A stretch of DNA of 64,000 nucleotides from Acinetobacter pragensis (lineage in GTDB: Bacteria > Pseudomonadota > Gammaproteobacteria > Pseudomonadales > Moraxellaceae), in the NCBI RefSeq assembly GCF_001605895.1, contig NZ_LUAW01000014.1, forward strand, positions 62,001 through 126,000, in the 5' to 3' direction. Position 1 is the first letter of the stretch; every line of letters begins with the position of its first letter. The notes beneath the pieces are model-generated. The model saw only the letters and a program-made list of their open reading frames with translations. It was not told where the DNA came from and did not search any database. The position numbers were made by a program, and so were the translations under genes. This document shows, one piece after another, positions 34,072 to 43,068 of the stretch.

Positions 34072-35307
34072 TTAAATTATTTTTTTTTCAGCAGCAATTG
34101 AAGCAATCGCAGCGTCAACGCCTTCGATTGAATCAGCCGCTTTCTTGATACGTGCAAGCGCATCAACAAGTACTTCGTCAGCAGTTGCATAAGAAATACG
34201 CATGAAGCCGCCTAGACCGAATGCATCGCCAGGAACGACAGCAACGCCAGTTTCTTCTAGTAGCCATTCAGAGAATTCTGTGCAAGATTTTAAACCTTTT
34301 GCACGAATTAATGGTTTGATATTTGCATATGCATAGAATGCGCCATCAGCAGGTAGGCAAGAGATACCGTTGATGTCGTTCAAACCAGCCATTACTAAGT
34401 CATGACGGCGTTTGAATGCTTCAATCATTGGCTCAAGAACATCTTGAGGACCATTCAACGCAGCTTCTGCAGCAACTTGCGAAATAGAAGTCGGGTTAGA
34501 CGTTGATTGAGATTGGATTTTTTTCATTGCGCCAATCAATTTAGCAGGGCCCGCTGCATAGCCGATACGCCAGCCAGTCATTGCATATGCTTTAGACACA
34601 CCGTTCAGAACGATTACGCGGTCATAAAGGTCAGGCGCAACAGTCGCGATGTTGTAGAATTCATCATCCCAACGGATTGGTTCGTACATGTCATCAGAAG
34701 CAACCATAACTTCTGGGTATTTACGAAGAACATCAGCCAAAGCTTCTAATTCAGCTTTAGTGTAGATCATGCCTGTTGGGTTAGACGGGCTGTTCAAAAC
34801 AACAAGACGGGTTTTGTCTGTAATCGCTGCTTCTAATTGAGCAGGCGTGATTTTGAAACGCTGTTCTTCACCGCATTTTACGATAACAGGAACGCCTTCA
34901 GCGATGATCACCATATCTGGATAGCTTACCCAGTAAGGTGCAGGAATAATCACTTCGTCGCCTTTGTTTAACAAAGCCAGCGCCAAGTTAAAGAATGACT
35001 GTTTGCCGCCGCAAGAAACCAAGATTTGGTTTGCAGCATATTCAAGGTTATTGTCGCGTTTTAATTTCGCAATAATTGCTTTTTTAAGGCCAGGAGTACC
35101 GTCAACAGCGGTGTATTTTGTAAAGCCGTTGTTAATCGCTGCAATTGCTGCATCTTTGATGTGTTGTGGTGTGTCGAAATCAGGTTCGCCAGCGCCCAAA
35201 CCAATAACGTTTTTACCCGCAGCTTTTAATTCAGCTGCTTTGTTCGTTACCGCAAGAGTTGGGGACGGTTTGATGGCATTTACACGATCAGAGAGACGTA
35301 CGTCCAC
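34072..35307 (-). CDS. Class I aspartate aminotransferase (AspB/AatA-type)
   Basis: This PLP-dependent aminotransferase interconverts aspartate and oxaloacetate; some relatives also use prephenate. The 411-residue protein has GLGAGEPDFDTP near 36-47, the NSPSNPTGM segment, and the Schiff-base Lys239 in GVSKAYAMTGWRIGY. It is about ten residues longer at the C-terminus than common relatives, ending in an Ala/Ile-rich tail. Monocistronic, on the opposite strand from the EamA gene. Confidence 0.93.
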   Translation of the reverse strand: MDVRLSDRVNAIKPSPTLAVTNKAAELKAAGKNVIGLGAGEPDFDTPQHIKDAAIAAINNGFTKYTAVDGTPGLKKAIIAKLKRDNNLEYAANQILVSCGGKQSFFNLALALLNKGDEVIIPAPYWVSYPDMVIIAEGVPVIVKCGEEQRFKITPAQLEAAITDKTRLVVLNSPSNPTGMIYTKAELEALADVLRKYPEVMVASDDMYEPIRWDDEFYNIATVAPDLYDRVIVLNGVSKAYAMTGWRIGYAAGPAKLIGAMKKIQSQSTSNPTSISQVAAEAALNGPQDVLEPMIEAFKRRHDLVMAGLNDINGISCLPADGAFYAYANIKPLIRAKGLKSCTEFSEWLLEETGVAVVPGDAFGLGGFMRISYATADEVLVDALARIKKAADSIEGVDAAIASIAAEKKII

Positions 35308-35635
35308 GGCAGTATTCCTTCTTATAGGGATTAAAAATTAAAAAGCACACTATCTTAGCCTAAAATGGTGCATAAAGGGGAGTGAGATTTGCGCCAATCT
35401 AAAAAAAGTCTATAAAAAGGCAATGGTCATTATTCAAGTGAATAAAAAATAGAAAAATCTTGGCATTACGAATTAATTAAATTGATAGGTTCGCTTCAAT
35501 GCTGTGCGCAGATGCTTGTTTGCAAGGCATTTTATATCGCTGATGCAGCGGCTAGAAGCTTAAATTATTTATGGCAGCAATGGATAATAGCTGGAGCCGT
35601 ATGGGCAATATAGTGCGCATCATTTCAATAGATGT
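35308..35635. other. Intergenic stretch upstream of the aminotransferase gene
   Basis: It holds the promoter region of the aminotransferase gene on its left side. I see no gene, repeat or RNA in the rest. Confidence 0.5.
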
Positions 35636-35663
35636 GAAAAAGACCGCCCGTAAGCGGTCTTTT
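35636..35663 (-). terminator. map terminator
   Basis: AAAAGACCGC pairs with GCGGTCTTTT, about 30 bases past the map stop on the minus strand. Confidence 0.88.
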
Positions 35664-35692
35664 AGGATATTTTACAGGACTATGTGCGCCGC

Positions 35693-36520
35693 TTATTTTT
35701 GAAAACGGGAAAGGTCTTCTTCTTGACGCGCAGTCAGCACTTCAACACCGTTTTTAGTAACCAGCAGCGTATGTTCATACTGGGCAGACAGGCTGTGGTC
35801 TTTAGTCACAACAGTCCATTTGTCGCCTAATAATTTAGTTTTCCAGTCACCGCCGTTAACCATCGGTTCAATGGTAAACGTCATGCCTTCTTCTAAAATC
35901 ATGCCAGTATTGGGCTGGCCGTAATGAAGCACTTGCGGCTCGTCATGGAAAACCGTGCCAATACCGTGACCGCAATATTCACGAACCACGCCAAAACGTT
36001 CAGATTCCACATATTTTTGAATTGCGTGGCCAATGTCGCCAATGGTTGCACCCGGCTTAACGACTTCCATGCCGCGGTACATGGCTTCTTGAGCTACTTT
36101 GCATAAGCGGTTTGCAAGAATTGATGTTTCACCGCCGACGATGTACATCATGTTGGTGTCGCCGTGATAGCCATCTTTGATGACAGTCACATCAATATTC
36201 AAGATGTCGCCTTTTTTCAGCACCTTGCTGTCAGATGGGATACCGTGGCAAACCACGTGATTCACTGACGTGCAAATCACGTGCTGAAATGCTGGGCGGC
36301 CCGGCGCTGCGCCGTAACCTAAACACGCTGGAATTGCATCCTGTTTATTGACAATATAGTCATGACAAATCGTATCAAGTTCCAGGGTAGTCACACCGGG
36401 AACAATATGCGGTTTGATCATATCCAGAATTTCTGCAGCCAGCCGTCCAGCCACACGCATTTTTTCAATTTCGTCTGGTGTTTTAATTAAACGGCGGGGG
36501 GCTTCGTAAGTACTGATCAT
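35693..36520 (-). CDS. map: Methionine aminopeptidase, type I
   Basis: Map removes the initiator Met from nascent proteins. The 275-residue length is normal for type Ia. The metal ligands are in DILNIDVTVIKDGYHGDTN (two Asp), EYCGHGIG (His), TIEPMV (Glu) and AQYEHTLLV (Glu). It is divergent from rpsB, a conserved gamma-proteobacterial arrangement. Confidence 0.97.
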   Translation of the reverse strand: MISTYEAPRRLIKTPDEIEKMRVAGRLAAEILDMIKPHIVPGVTTLELDTICHDYIVNKQDAIPACLGYGAAPGRPAFQHVICTSVNHVVCHGIPSDSKVLKKGDILNIDVTVIKDGYHGDTNMMYIVGGETSILANRLCKVAQEAMYRGMEVVKPGATIGDIGHAIQKYVESERFGVVREYCGHGIGTVFHDEPQVLHYGQPNTGMILEEGMTFTIEPMVNGGDWKTKLLGDKWTVVTKDHSLSAQYEHTLLVTKNGVEVLTARQEEDLSRFQK

Positions 36521-36535
36521 GATCTTTAAAAACTT

Positions 36536-36565
36536 TTGGAAATTTGTATGTGACTATGGTATAAA
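36536..36565 (+). promoter_or_regulatory. Probable sigma-70 promoter of rpsB
   Basis: TTGGAA (36536) and TATAAA (36560) are separated by 18 bases in the map-rpsB divergent region. Transcription would start near 36572, giving a leader of about 155 bases. Confidence 0.55.
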
Positions 36566-36600
36566 TAGCCGCCCATTTTATCAAATGCTTTTTCGTGAAT

Positions 36601-36727
36601 AAATTTCACGGGCTTTGTGCGATGGGGCAATAAAATCCGCACATATATCGACACATTTCTCTGGGTGCCCTTTGGGGTGGAGAATGCGGATATATGGAGG
36701 CCTAACCCAAACTTTAAGGTAAAGAAA
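36601..36727 (+). promoter_or_regulatory. Structured rpsB 5' leader (candidate S2 autoregulatory element)
   Basis: ATCCGCA (36635-36641) pairs with TGCGGAT (36685-36691), enclosing a CTC...GAG hairpin whose loop has GGG/CCC runs that could form a pseudoknot with CTAACCC near 36702. Gamma-proteobacterial rpsB mRNAs are known to carry a leader bound by S2. The match here is structural only. Confidence 0.55.
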
Positions 36728-37477
36728 ATGGCAGATTACAACGTAAGCATGCGCGACCTTCTTCAAGCAGGCGCTCACTTCGGTCACCAAACACGTTTTT
36801 GGAATCCAAAAATGCGCGAATACATCTTCGGCGCGCGCAACAAAATTCACATCATCAACCTTGAGCACACTGTTCCTGCGTTAAATGATGCTTTGAACTT
36901 TGCTAACAACTTGGCTAGCAAAAAGAACAAAGTTTTGTTCGTTGGTACAAAACGTGCTGCTTCTAACATCATCCGTGAGCAAGCTCAGCGCGCAGGTCAA
37001 CCATACGTTGATCACCGCTGGTTAGGCGGTATGTTGACTAACTGGAAAACTCTTCGTCAGTCAATCAACCGTTTAAAAGACCTTCAAACTCAATCTCAAG
37101 ACGGTACTTTCCTTAAGCTGACTAAACGTGAAGCTTTAGAGCGTACTCGTGAGATGGAAAAACTTGAACGCGGTCTTGGCGGCGTTAAAAACATGGGTGG
37201 TTTACCTGACGCATTATTCGTAATCGACGTTGATCACGAAGCAATTGCAATCAAAGAAGCTAAAAACCTGGGTATTCCTGTAATCGGTATCGTTGATACA
37301 AACTCTAACCCAGACAACGTAGATTACGTTATTCCTGGTAACGATGATGCGATCCGTGCAGTTACTCTTTATGCTTCTGCTATGGCTGATGCGATTCTTG
37401 CTGGTAAAGAATATGCTCAATCACAAGCAAATGCGCAAGCAAAAGCTGAAGACGTTAAAGAAGCTCCAGAGGCTTAA
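36728..37477 (+). CDS. rpsB: 30S ribosomal protein S2
   Basis: S2 is part of the small ribosomal subunit. The 249-residue protein begins [20 protein letters not shown] (from residue 7) and has [21 protein letters not shown] (residues near 79-99) and [14 protein letters not shown] motifs. The ATG at 36728 follows AAGGTAAAG; the longer open frame is the leader. It precedes tsf in the conserved rpsB-tsf operon. Confidence 0.98.
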   Translation: MADYNVSMRDLLQAGAHFGHQTRFWNPKMREYIFGARNKIHIINLEHTVPALNDALNFANNLASKKNKVLFVGTKRAASNIIREQAQRAGQPYVDHRWLGGMLTNWKTLRQSINRLKDLQTQSQDGTFLKLTKREALERTREMEKLERGLGGVKNMGGLPDALFVIDVDHEAIAIKEAKNLGIPVIGIVDTNSNPDNVDYVIPGNDDAIRAVTLYASAMADAILAGKEYAQSQANAQAKAEDVKEAPEA

Positions 37478-37544
37478 TGCGTTTGACGCAAGCTTGTCAT
37501 TTTTGCGACATGTGATGGTGGCAATGTAAGCGTCATGTATGCAG

Positions 37545-37571
37545 ACGGCCCATGAGTATCCTCTGGGCCGT
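37545..37571 (+). terminator. Intercistronic hairpin between rpsB and tsf
   Basis: ACGGCCCA pairs with TGGGCCGT, then a partly T-rich tail (TTCTGTTCT). It could attenuate so that less tsf than rpsB mRNA is made. Confidence 0.7.
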
Positions 37572-37618
37572 TTCTGTTCTAAAAAGAATTCATTTTCTAC
37601 CGAATCTAGGAGATAAAC

Positions 37619-38497
37619 ATGACTGCAGTTACAGCAAGCATGGTTAAAGAATTGCGCGACCGTACTGGCCTTGCAATGATGGAATGTAAAAAAGCATTAA
37701 CAGAAGCGGGCGGTGATATCGAATTAGCGATTGATAACCTTCGTAAATCTGGTCAAGCAAAAGCGGCTAAAAAAGCGGGCAACATTGCAGCTGACGGCGC
37801 AATCACTATCGCTCAGGAAGGCAACAAAGCGCTTCTTTTAGAGGTAAACTGCCAAACTGACTTCGTTGCTAAAGACGAAAACTTTGCTGGTTTCTCTGCT
37901 AAAGTTGCTGCTGCCGCACTTGCTGCTGGCGTTGTTGATCCTGCTCAAATTGCAGAATTGAAACTTGAAGATGGCCACACTGTAGAAGAAGCGCGTATTG
38001 CGCTTGTTCAAAAAATCGGTGAAAACATCCAAGTTCGCCGTGCAAAAATTGTTGAAGGCGAAAACCTTGCAGTTTACAAACACGGTCTGAAAATTGGTGT
38101 AGTTGTTGCTTACTCTGGCGATGCTGCGACTGGTAAAGGCATTGCAATGCACGTTGCTGCATTCAACCCTGTTGCTGTAACTGAAGCTGAAGTATCTGCT
38201 GAACTTATCGCTAAAGAGAAAGAAATTGCTGAAGCGAAAGCAATTGAATCTGGCAAACCAGCTAACATCGTTGAAAAAATGGTAACTGGTTCAGTTCAAA
38301 AGTACCTTAACGAAGTTGTACTTGAGAACCAAATGTACGTAATCGACAACGACAAAAAAGTTGCTGACGTACTGAAAGCCGCTGCAACAACTGTTGCTCA
38401 ATTCGTTCGCTTTGAAGTAGGTGAAGGCATTGAGAAGAAAGCAGAAATGAGCTTCGCTGACGAAGTTGCTGCTGCTCAAGCTGCTGCTGCTCAATAA
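37619..38497 (+). CDS. tsf: Elongation factor Ts
   Basis: EF-Ts exchanges GDP for GTP on EF-Tu. The 292-residue protein has the N-terminal UBA-like domain, the LRDRTGLAMMECKKAL signature (about 12-27), and the QTDFVAKDENF motif (about 79-89). AGGAG sits before the ATG. It is the second gene after rpsB, with an Ala-rich C-terminus. The long antisense frames here are codon-bias shadows. Confidence 0.98.
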   Translation: MTAVTASMVKELRDRTGLAMMECKKALTEAGGDIELAIDNLRKSGQAKAAKKAGNIAADGAITIAQEGNKALLLEVNCQTDFVAKDENFAGFSAKVAAAALAAGVVDPAQIAELKLEDGHTVEEARIALVQKIGENIQVRRAKIVEGENLAVYKHGLKIGVVVAYSGDAATGKGIAMHVAAFNPVAVTEAEVSAELIAKEKEIAEAKAIESGKPANIVEKMVTGSVQKYLNEVVLENQMYVIDNDKKVADVLKAAATTVAQFVRFEVGEGIEKKAEMSFADEVAAAQAAAAQ

Positions 38498-38532
38498 TTT
38501 TTTGCCTGTATAGGCTTAAATTATTTGCAGAG

Positions 38533-38558
38533 AAAAGCCCCTTTATTGGGGCTTTTTT
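38533..38558 (+). terminator. rpsB-tsf operon terminator
   Basis: AAAAGCCCC pairs with GGGGCTTTT with a TTTATT loop and T7 tail. Confidence 0.92.
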
Positions 38559-38684
38559 TATGGATGGCTTTGGCTGAATACGCCGCTGCTTGTATATGGC
38601 TGTAATAATAAACATAAAACATATAATTATCAGAGGATTGATCTGCTTTATAATGGCCGCAATGATTTACACATTAGATAACTT

Positions 38685-39206
38685 ATGGCGAATAAAACAA
38701 ATATAGGCATAGGCGCGGTTATTGCATTGCTGGCAGCGGCGTATTTCGGCATTGATCTGCAGCACAATAAAATGGAGCAGTCTGCGTCTCCACATGTTTC
38801 TGAGGAGCAGCTGCCTGCGGAGGTCAAAGTGCAGCATGACTCTGCGCAAATACAGCAGCATCAGCGTCAGGACGATACTGCAAAAATTGCGCAAGCATTT
38901 GCACAGCAGCAAAGCAATGTGCAGGTACAGGCCAGCGGACAAGTCAAGGCGGTACTGCGTGATGATACAGAAGGATCAAAACACCAGAAATTTATTTTGA
39001 AACTCAGCAACGGGCAAACTGTTTTAGTCGCGCATAATATTGATTTATCACCAAGAATTCAAAATCTGCAAAAAGGTGATATGGTCGAATTTTATGGAGA
39101 GTATGAATATTCAGGCCAAGGCGGAGTTATTCATTGGACGCATTTAGACCCGAATAAACGCCACGAAGATGGCTGGTTAAAGCATGATGGGAAAATTTAT
39201 CAGTAA
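38685..39206 (+). CDS. DUF3465-family exported protein
   Basis: This 173-residue protein has an N-terminal hydrophobic anchor or signal (about 8-22), a Gln/His-rich linker, and a C-terminal DUF3465 domain (about 80-173) with KHQKFILKLSNGQTVLVAHN and GEYEYSGQGGVIHWTHLDP. The fold is OB-like and the function is unknown; nucleic-acid or sugar binding in the periplasm is possible. It is monocistronic. Confidence 0.85.
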   Translation: MANKTNIGIGAVIALLAAAYFGIDLQHNKMEQSASPHVSEEQLPAEVKVQHDSAQIQQHQRQDDTAKIAQAFAQQQSNVQVQASGQVKAVLRDDTEGSKHQKFILKLSNGQTVLVAHNIDLSPRIQNLQKGDMVEFYGEYEYSGQGGVIHWTHLDPNKRHEDGWLKHDGKIYQ

Positions 39207-39299
39207 AAAAGCTGCGATTGATAAAGCTCAATAAGCAATTTTGTTCTATGCACGCGTTAAAAAATAGCTATGTTAGGTGTTCATAAGGCAGGAGCAGTC

Positions 39300-40139
39300 A
39301 TGCAAGAGAACAAAGCGCTTGAATTTGCAGATTATTGGCATGTCCAAGAGCTGGGCGGGCTGGAGCTGCTGAAAGCATCCTATCAGCAGACTCAGTTTTC
39401 AAAACATACGCATGAAGGCTATTGCATTGGTTTGATTGATGAAGGGGCTCAGTCGTTTTTGACCATGGGGAGTCAGCATATTGCACCGAAAGGGGACATT
39501 ATTTTGGTGAATGCGGATGAAGTACATACCGGTTCTTCAGCGGTGGACACGGGCTGGCGCTATCGGGCGATTTACCCGACTCCAGAGATGATGGAGGAAA
39601 TCAGCGCCGGATTTTTCAGAGAAGCGGGTGCAGCCCCGTGGTTTCCGCAAGCCGTGGTGCATGATGAGGGGCTGGCGGAGCAGTTGCATTTGCTGTTCGA
39701 TTTATTGCTGCAGCCTAAAAATGCATTATTTAAGCAAAGTTTATATATTTCTACACTGGCCTATTTATTCGGTAAACATGCGCGGGAAAAACAAAGTTTA
39801 AAATCTTTACCTGAAGCGCAGCAAAAAATTCAGCTTATACAGGAATTCTTGGCCGCTGAACCCGAAAAAGAGCATCAATTGGCCGAATTAGCGCAGATGG
39901 CGGGTTTAAGCCAGTGGCATTTATTGCGCCAATATAAAAAATATACAGGATTGCCACCGCATGCCTGGCTGGTGCAATGCCGTTTGCGTAAATCGCTGAA
40001 ACTGCTGAAACAGGGTCAGGACATTGCTTTAACTGCACAGCTGTGCGGTTTTTCTGATCAAAGCCATTTTACACGGCATTTTAAGAAGTCGTTGGGCTGC
40101 ACGCCTGCACAATATATATTGCATAAAAATTCCGTATAG
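39300..40139 (+). CDS. AraC-family regulator, likely controls azlCD
   Basis: This 279-residue regulator has an N-terminal cupin-type AraC_binding domain with KHTHEGYCIGLI, and a C-terminal double HTH (about 185-275) with LAQMAGLSQWHLLRQYKKYTG and CGFSDQSHFTRHFKK. AGGAG lies six bases before the ATG at 39300. It is followed by azlC, 152 bases downstream and codirectional, the common neighbour of such regulators. Confidence 0.92.
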   Translation: MQENKALEFADYWHVQELGGLELLKASYQQTQFSKHTHEGYCIGLIDEGAQSFLTMGSQHIAPKGDIILVNADEVHTGSSAVDTGWRYRAIYPTPEMMEEISAGFFREAGAAPWFPQAVVHDEGLAEQLHLLFDLLLQPKNALFKQSLYISTLAYLFGKHAREKQSLKSLPEAQQKIQLIQEFLAAEPEKEHQLAELAQMAGLSQWHLLRQYKKYTGLPPHAWLVQCRLRKSLKLLKQGQDIALTAQLCGFSDQSHFTRHFKKSLGCTPAQYILHKNSV

Positions 40140-40291
40140 CTTTTCAGCATGCGCAGCTATTTGCATCAAGCATGTGTGTAAAACCGCTCTATTTCCTATA
40201 TTTGCATGTATGCATACCGCAATTTTGTTCAATTAATTCAGTGTATTTGGATTCATTCTTTTTAGAAATTGGAACTCGGGATGAATCCGTA

Positions 40292-40996
40292 ATGATGAAA
40301 ACATGGCCTAATTCAGCGAAGGGCACTCCGTCTTTAGGCTTTTGGCAGGGCGTGCAGGATATGCTGCCGCTGTCTATTGCTGTTATTCCTTGGGGGATTC
40401 TAGCTGGATCTGCAGCAGTCAATGCGGGATTAAGCTTAATGCAGGCGATTGGCATGTCTGCTTTTGTATTTGCGGGCGCCGCGCAGCTGGTCAGTTTGAG
40501 CATGCTTTCAGCAGGCGCATCTGCTGTCAGTATTGTCCTCACCATATTTTTCTTAACCAGCCAGCATTTTATTTATGCCCTGCATTTAAGGGATGAAGCG
40601 GTCAAATTGCCGTTGGCAAAACGGCTCTGCCTTGGTTTTTTACTGACGGATGAACTCTATGCCACCGCTATGCTGAATGAGCAGCGGCCTTATAAATATT
40701 TATTGGGAGCCGGGTTGAGCTTTTATCTGTGCTGGGTGGGGTTCAGCATCGCAGGTATTGGGCTGGCTGCAATGGTTCCGAACTTGTCTACCTTCCATTT
40801 GGAGTTCTCGATTATTGTCATCTTTTTGGTCATGGCGGTTTTGCTGCTGAAGAACAGGCTGGCAATTGTTGGCGTATGTGCCTCAGCGCTTTTTGCAGCG
40901 GTGTTTTCTTGGCTGAAACTGGAAGCGGCTATTGTGCTGGCAGGGCTTTGCGGCATGCTGGCCGCTGCATGGCTGGATTGGAGAGGGAGCAAATGA
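40292..40996 (+). CDS. azlC: AzlC-family branched-chain amino acid exporter large subunit
   Basis: AzlC with AzlD exports branched-chain amino acids or analogues. The 234-residue protein has about six to seven hydrophobic helices and the family motif VFAGAAQLVSLSML. Start codons ATGATG occur at 40292 and 40295; a four-codon mini-ORF ending TAATG overlaps the first. Its stop overlaps the azlD start (ATGATGAG). Confidence 0.9.
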   Translation: MMKTWPNSAKGTPSLGFWQGVQDMLPLSIAVIPWGILAGSAAVNAGLSLMQAIGMSAFVFAGAAQLVSLSMLSAGASAVSIVLTIFFLTSQHFIYALHLRDEAVKLPLAKRLCLGFLLTDELYATAMLNEQRPYKYLLGAGLSFYLCWVGFSIAGIGLAAMVPNLSTFHLEFSIIVIFLVMAVLLLKNRLAIVGVCASALFAAVFSWLKLEAAIVLAGLCGMLAAAWLDWRGSK

Positions 40997-41313
40997 TGAG
41001 TTGGATTTTATTATTTGGCCTGACTGCGGTGACTTTTTTTAACCGCTACCTTTTTCTGGAGCCTAAAACAGCCATTAAACTGCCTGATTTTACCCTGCGT
41101 ATGCTGAAATATGCAGCGCCTTGCTTAATGGTTTCCATTTCTACACCGATCGTGTTTTTCGAGCACAGTGAATGGAAGGGAATCATCAGCAACAGTTATT
41201 TTTATGGCGCTATTTTTGCTGTTTTTGTGACCGCAATGACGCGTAAATTGCTGATCAGCATTGTGCTGAGTTTGCTGTTTTTTTATTTAATGATTTATTT
41301 TTTCAATTTTTAA
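40993..41313 (+). CDS. azlD: AzlD-family branched-chain amino acid exporter small subunit
   Basis: This 106-residue protein has three to four hydrophobic segments and an FFNRYLFLEP start typical of AzlD. Its ATG overlaps the azlC stop by four bases, so the two are translationally coupled. The open frame extends far upstream inside azlC but that part is a shadow; GAGGGAG precedes the chosen ATG. Confidence 0.9.
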   Translation: MMSWILLFGLTAVTFFNRYLFLEPKTAIKLPDFTLRMLKYAAPCLMVSISTPIVFFEHSEWKGIISNSYFYGAIFAVFVTAMTRKLLISIVLSLLFFYLMIYFFNF

Positions 41314-41405
41314 TAATTAGATGAAAATAATTCAAATAAGAAGGCTGGTTTGATGAAAAAAGCTAAACAAAAAGCCTTTTTTATCCCAGTTAGAAAATAA
41401 GTGCG

Positions 41406-41861
41406 CTAAATGCTCGCCATTTGCGTTTTTTGGCGGGTTTTCCATTTAGAGCTAACTTTACCTAGATACGCATCTACACACCATATAGGGCCAATGAGGA
41501 GGAATTGAAGATCTTTAAAGAATGAAGGTTTTTTCCCCTCCACTTTATGGCCATAAAATTGTCCGATCCATGCCGCAATGAACAGCGCGATGTATAGACC
41601 TGCACTTGCAGGCAATGTGAAAATCAGCCATGCCATCACTAAAGTCAGCGCTGCCATGGCAATGGCTAAAACAATATCCAGCCGCGCATAGAATATCATT
41701 GCCATAACAATTAAGAGGGCCGTCAGCAGAACACTGAAGTGAGCGAGAATGCCGATGATTGAAAAATAAATGGTCGGTACGCAGATCCAGTGGATCAGCT
41801 TATTGGTTTTGTTCTGATGGCTTTCACTGTATTCATCAAACCATTCGGTGACTGTTTTCAT
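41406..41861 (-). CDS. Mpo1/DUF962-like membrane protein
   Basis: This 151-residue inner-membrane protein has a conserved WFDEYSESHQNKTNKLIHWICVP start (residues about 6-28) and four hydrophobic helices, matching the DUF962/Mpo1 family. Yeast Mpo1 is an Fe-dependent dioxygenase of 2-hydroxy fatty acids; the bacterial role is unknown. His residues of HxxxxH type (SHQ, IHW, YGHK) are kept. AAGGA precedes the ATG at 41861, 40 codons inside the longest frame. Confidence 0.85.
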   Translation of the reverse strand: MKTVTEWFDEYSESHQNKTNKLIHWICVPTIYFSIIGILAHFSVLLTALLIVMAMIFYARLDIVLAIAMAALTLVMAWLIFTLPASAGLYIALFIAAWIGQFYGHKVEGKKPSFFKDLQFLLIGPIWCVDAYLGKVSSKWKTRQKTQMASI

Positions 41862-42123
41862 GCGGGATCCTTGCTTCAGTTTATTCCTGAGTAAAATATA
41901 ATCAACAAATGCGGAGCCGTCAAAATATTCAAATCCGCAGTATGCCGGATTGGGTTTGAGGTTATGCATTAAAGCATCCAAGCTAAACTGAGGATGCCTG
42001 CATACGGCGATTTTGCTTGTTTGGAAAATGCAGTGCGTTATGGTGATGTTCGGTTTATTCGGGCTTGTGAAAGAACCTACCGTTCAGCTGGTGGGGCATC
42101 AGGCTTTTAAATGCAATGAAATG

Positions 42124-42148
42124 AAAAAAAGCCGCAGAGCGGCTTTTA
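42124..42148 (-). terminator. rlpA-like gene terminator
   Basis: GCCGC/GCGGC stem with AGA loop, followed on the minus strand by a T7 run. Confidence 0.85.
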
Positions 42149-42170
42149 AGTCAAATGCAGCAGTAAAGCC

Positions 42171-42782
42171 TTAAGAGTTCGGACCGTCTACACGTTCAAT
42201 GTTGACACTTGCAGTACCTGAGTTGGTAATGCCAAGCTGTTTAGCTGCGCCATAGGAAAGATCCAGTACACGGTTGCCATGGAATGGGCCGCGGTCATTA
42301 ACTTTCACCACAACGCTTTTACCGTTGTTTTTATTCGTTACACGAATAAAGCAGTTCAGCGGCAAGCTGCGGTGCGCTGCGGTTAAGCCATTCATATCGA
42401 ATGTATCGCCGCTGGCAGTTTTACGGCCATGAAATTGACGGCCGTACCACGAAGCGGTACCTGTTTGGCTGAAGCGGCGAACAGTGTTGGACGCAACAGT
42501 ATTCAACTTCTCAATCACTGAAGGCTCATCTTGAGGGATTTCAATTTTTGCAGCAATTGTTTCTCGGCGGATTTTGTCGCCAGAACGCTCAGTGATTGAA
42601 AGGCTGCTGAGGTTTTTAAAATTTGAGTTAAAGCTTTGCGCTTCTTTGTTTAAAGCACGCGCGGCAAGACGAGAATTGTCGTTATCATTGGTAAATGATG
42701 ACTGAACCATCTCGGCTTGTGATTGGCTTAGGGCAACCGTCGTGGCAACCGCTAAGACATACTTAATAAGTGATGACTGCAT
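42171..42782 (-). CDS. rlpA: RlpA-like double-psi beta-barrel septal protein
   Basis: RlpA proteins are peptidoglycan-associated and in some species are lytic transglycosylases acting on naked glycan strands at the septum. This 203-residue version has a Sec signal (about 1-23), a disordered linker, and a C-terminal DPBB domain (about 105-200) with GTASWYG, KTASGD, LTAAHRSLP and VNDRGPF. There is no SPOR domain and no lipobox, so it is shorter than E. coli RlpA. Confidence 0.88.
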   Translation of the reverse strand: MQSSLIKYVLAVATTVALSQSQAEMVQSSFTNDNDNSRLAARALNKEAQSFNSNFKNLSSLSITERSGDKIRRETIAAKIEIPQDEPSVIEKLNTVASNTVRRFSQTGTASWYGRQFHGRKTASGDTFDMNGLTAAHRSLPLNCFIRVTNKNNGKSVVVKVNDRGPFHGNRVLDLSYGAAKQLGITNSGTASVNIERVDGPNS

Positions 42783-42959
42783 TGTTTATCTCCCAAGGGC
42801 ATTTTTGCAGTTAATTTCAACTGTTTGAAATTTATGCAATGTTGCCTGTTATTTCACTTTTGCAACTACATTTGACGAAATGGATAATATTCATGCAGTC
42901 AACAGGCTGTCTAGTGTTTAATTAAAATAGTTTAAAAAAGCACGAAAAACACACAATCA

Positions 42960-42978
42960 TTGATTAAAAAATAATCAA
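42960..42978. repeat. Short AT-rich palindrome upstream of the rlpA-like gene
   Basis: TTGATTA and TAATCAA are separated by five A. It lies in an AT-rich 286-base gap with no gene. It may be a regulator site or just base composition. Confidence 0.35.
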
Positions 42979-43068
42979 TAGTGTAACAATATATGTAAAA
43001 CGCCTGTTTTGTAGTCTTTTTCTTAATTTTTTTTATTGACTTTTACTTTCCAAAGGAAATTACCGGCC

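Noticed and set aside
37838..38494. Long antisense frames inside tsf
   Set aside because: They are Gln/Ser/Leu-rich mirror frames produced by the strong codon bias of tsf.
41356..41386. Terminator after azlD
   Set aside because: Only A/T tracts flank two GC pairs; the hairpin is too weak to call.
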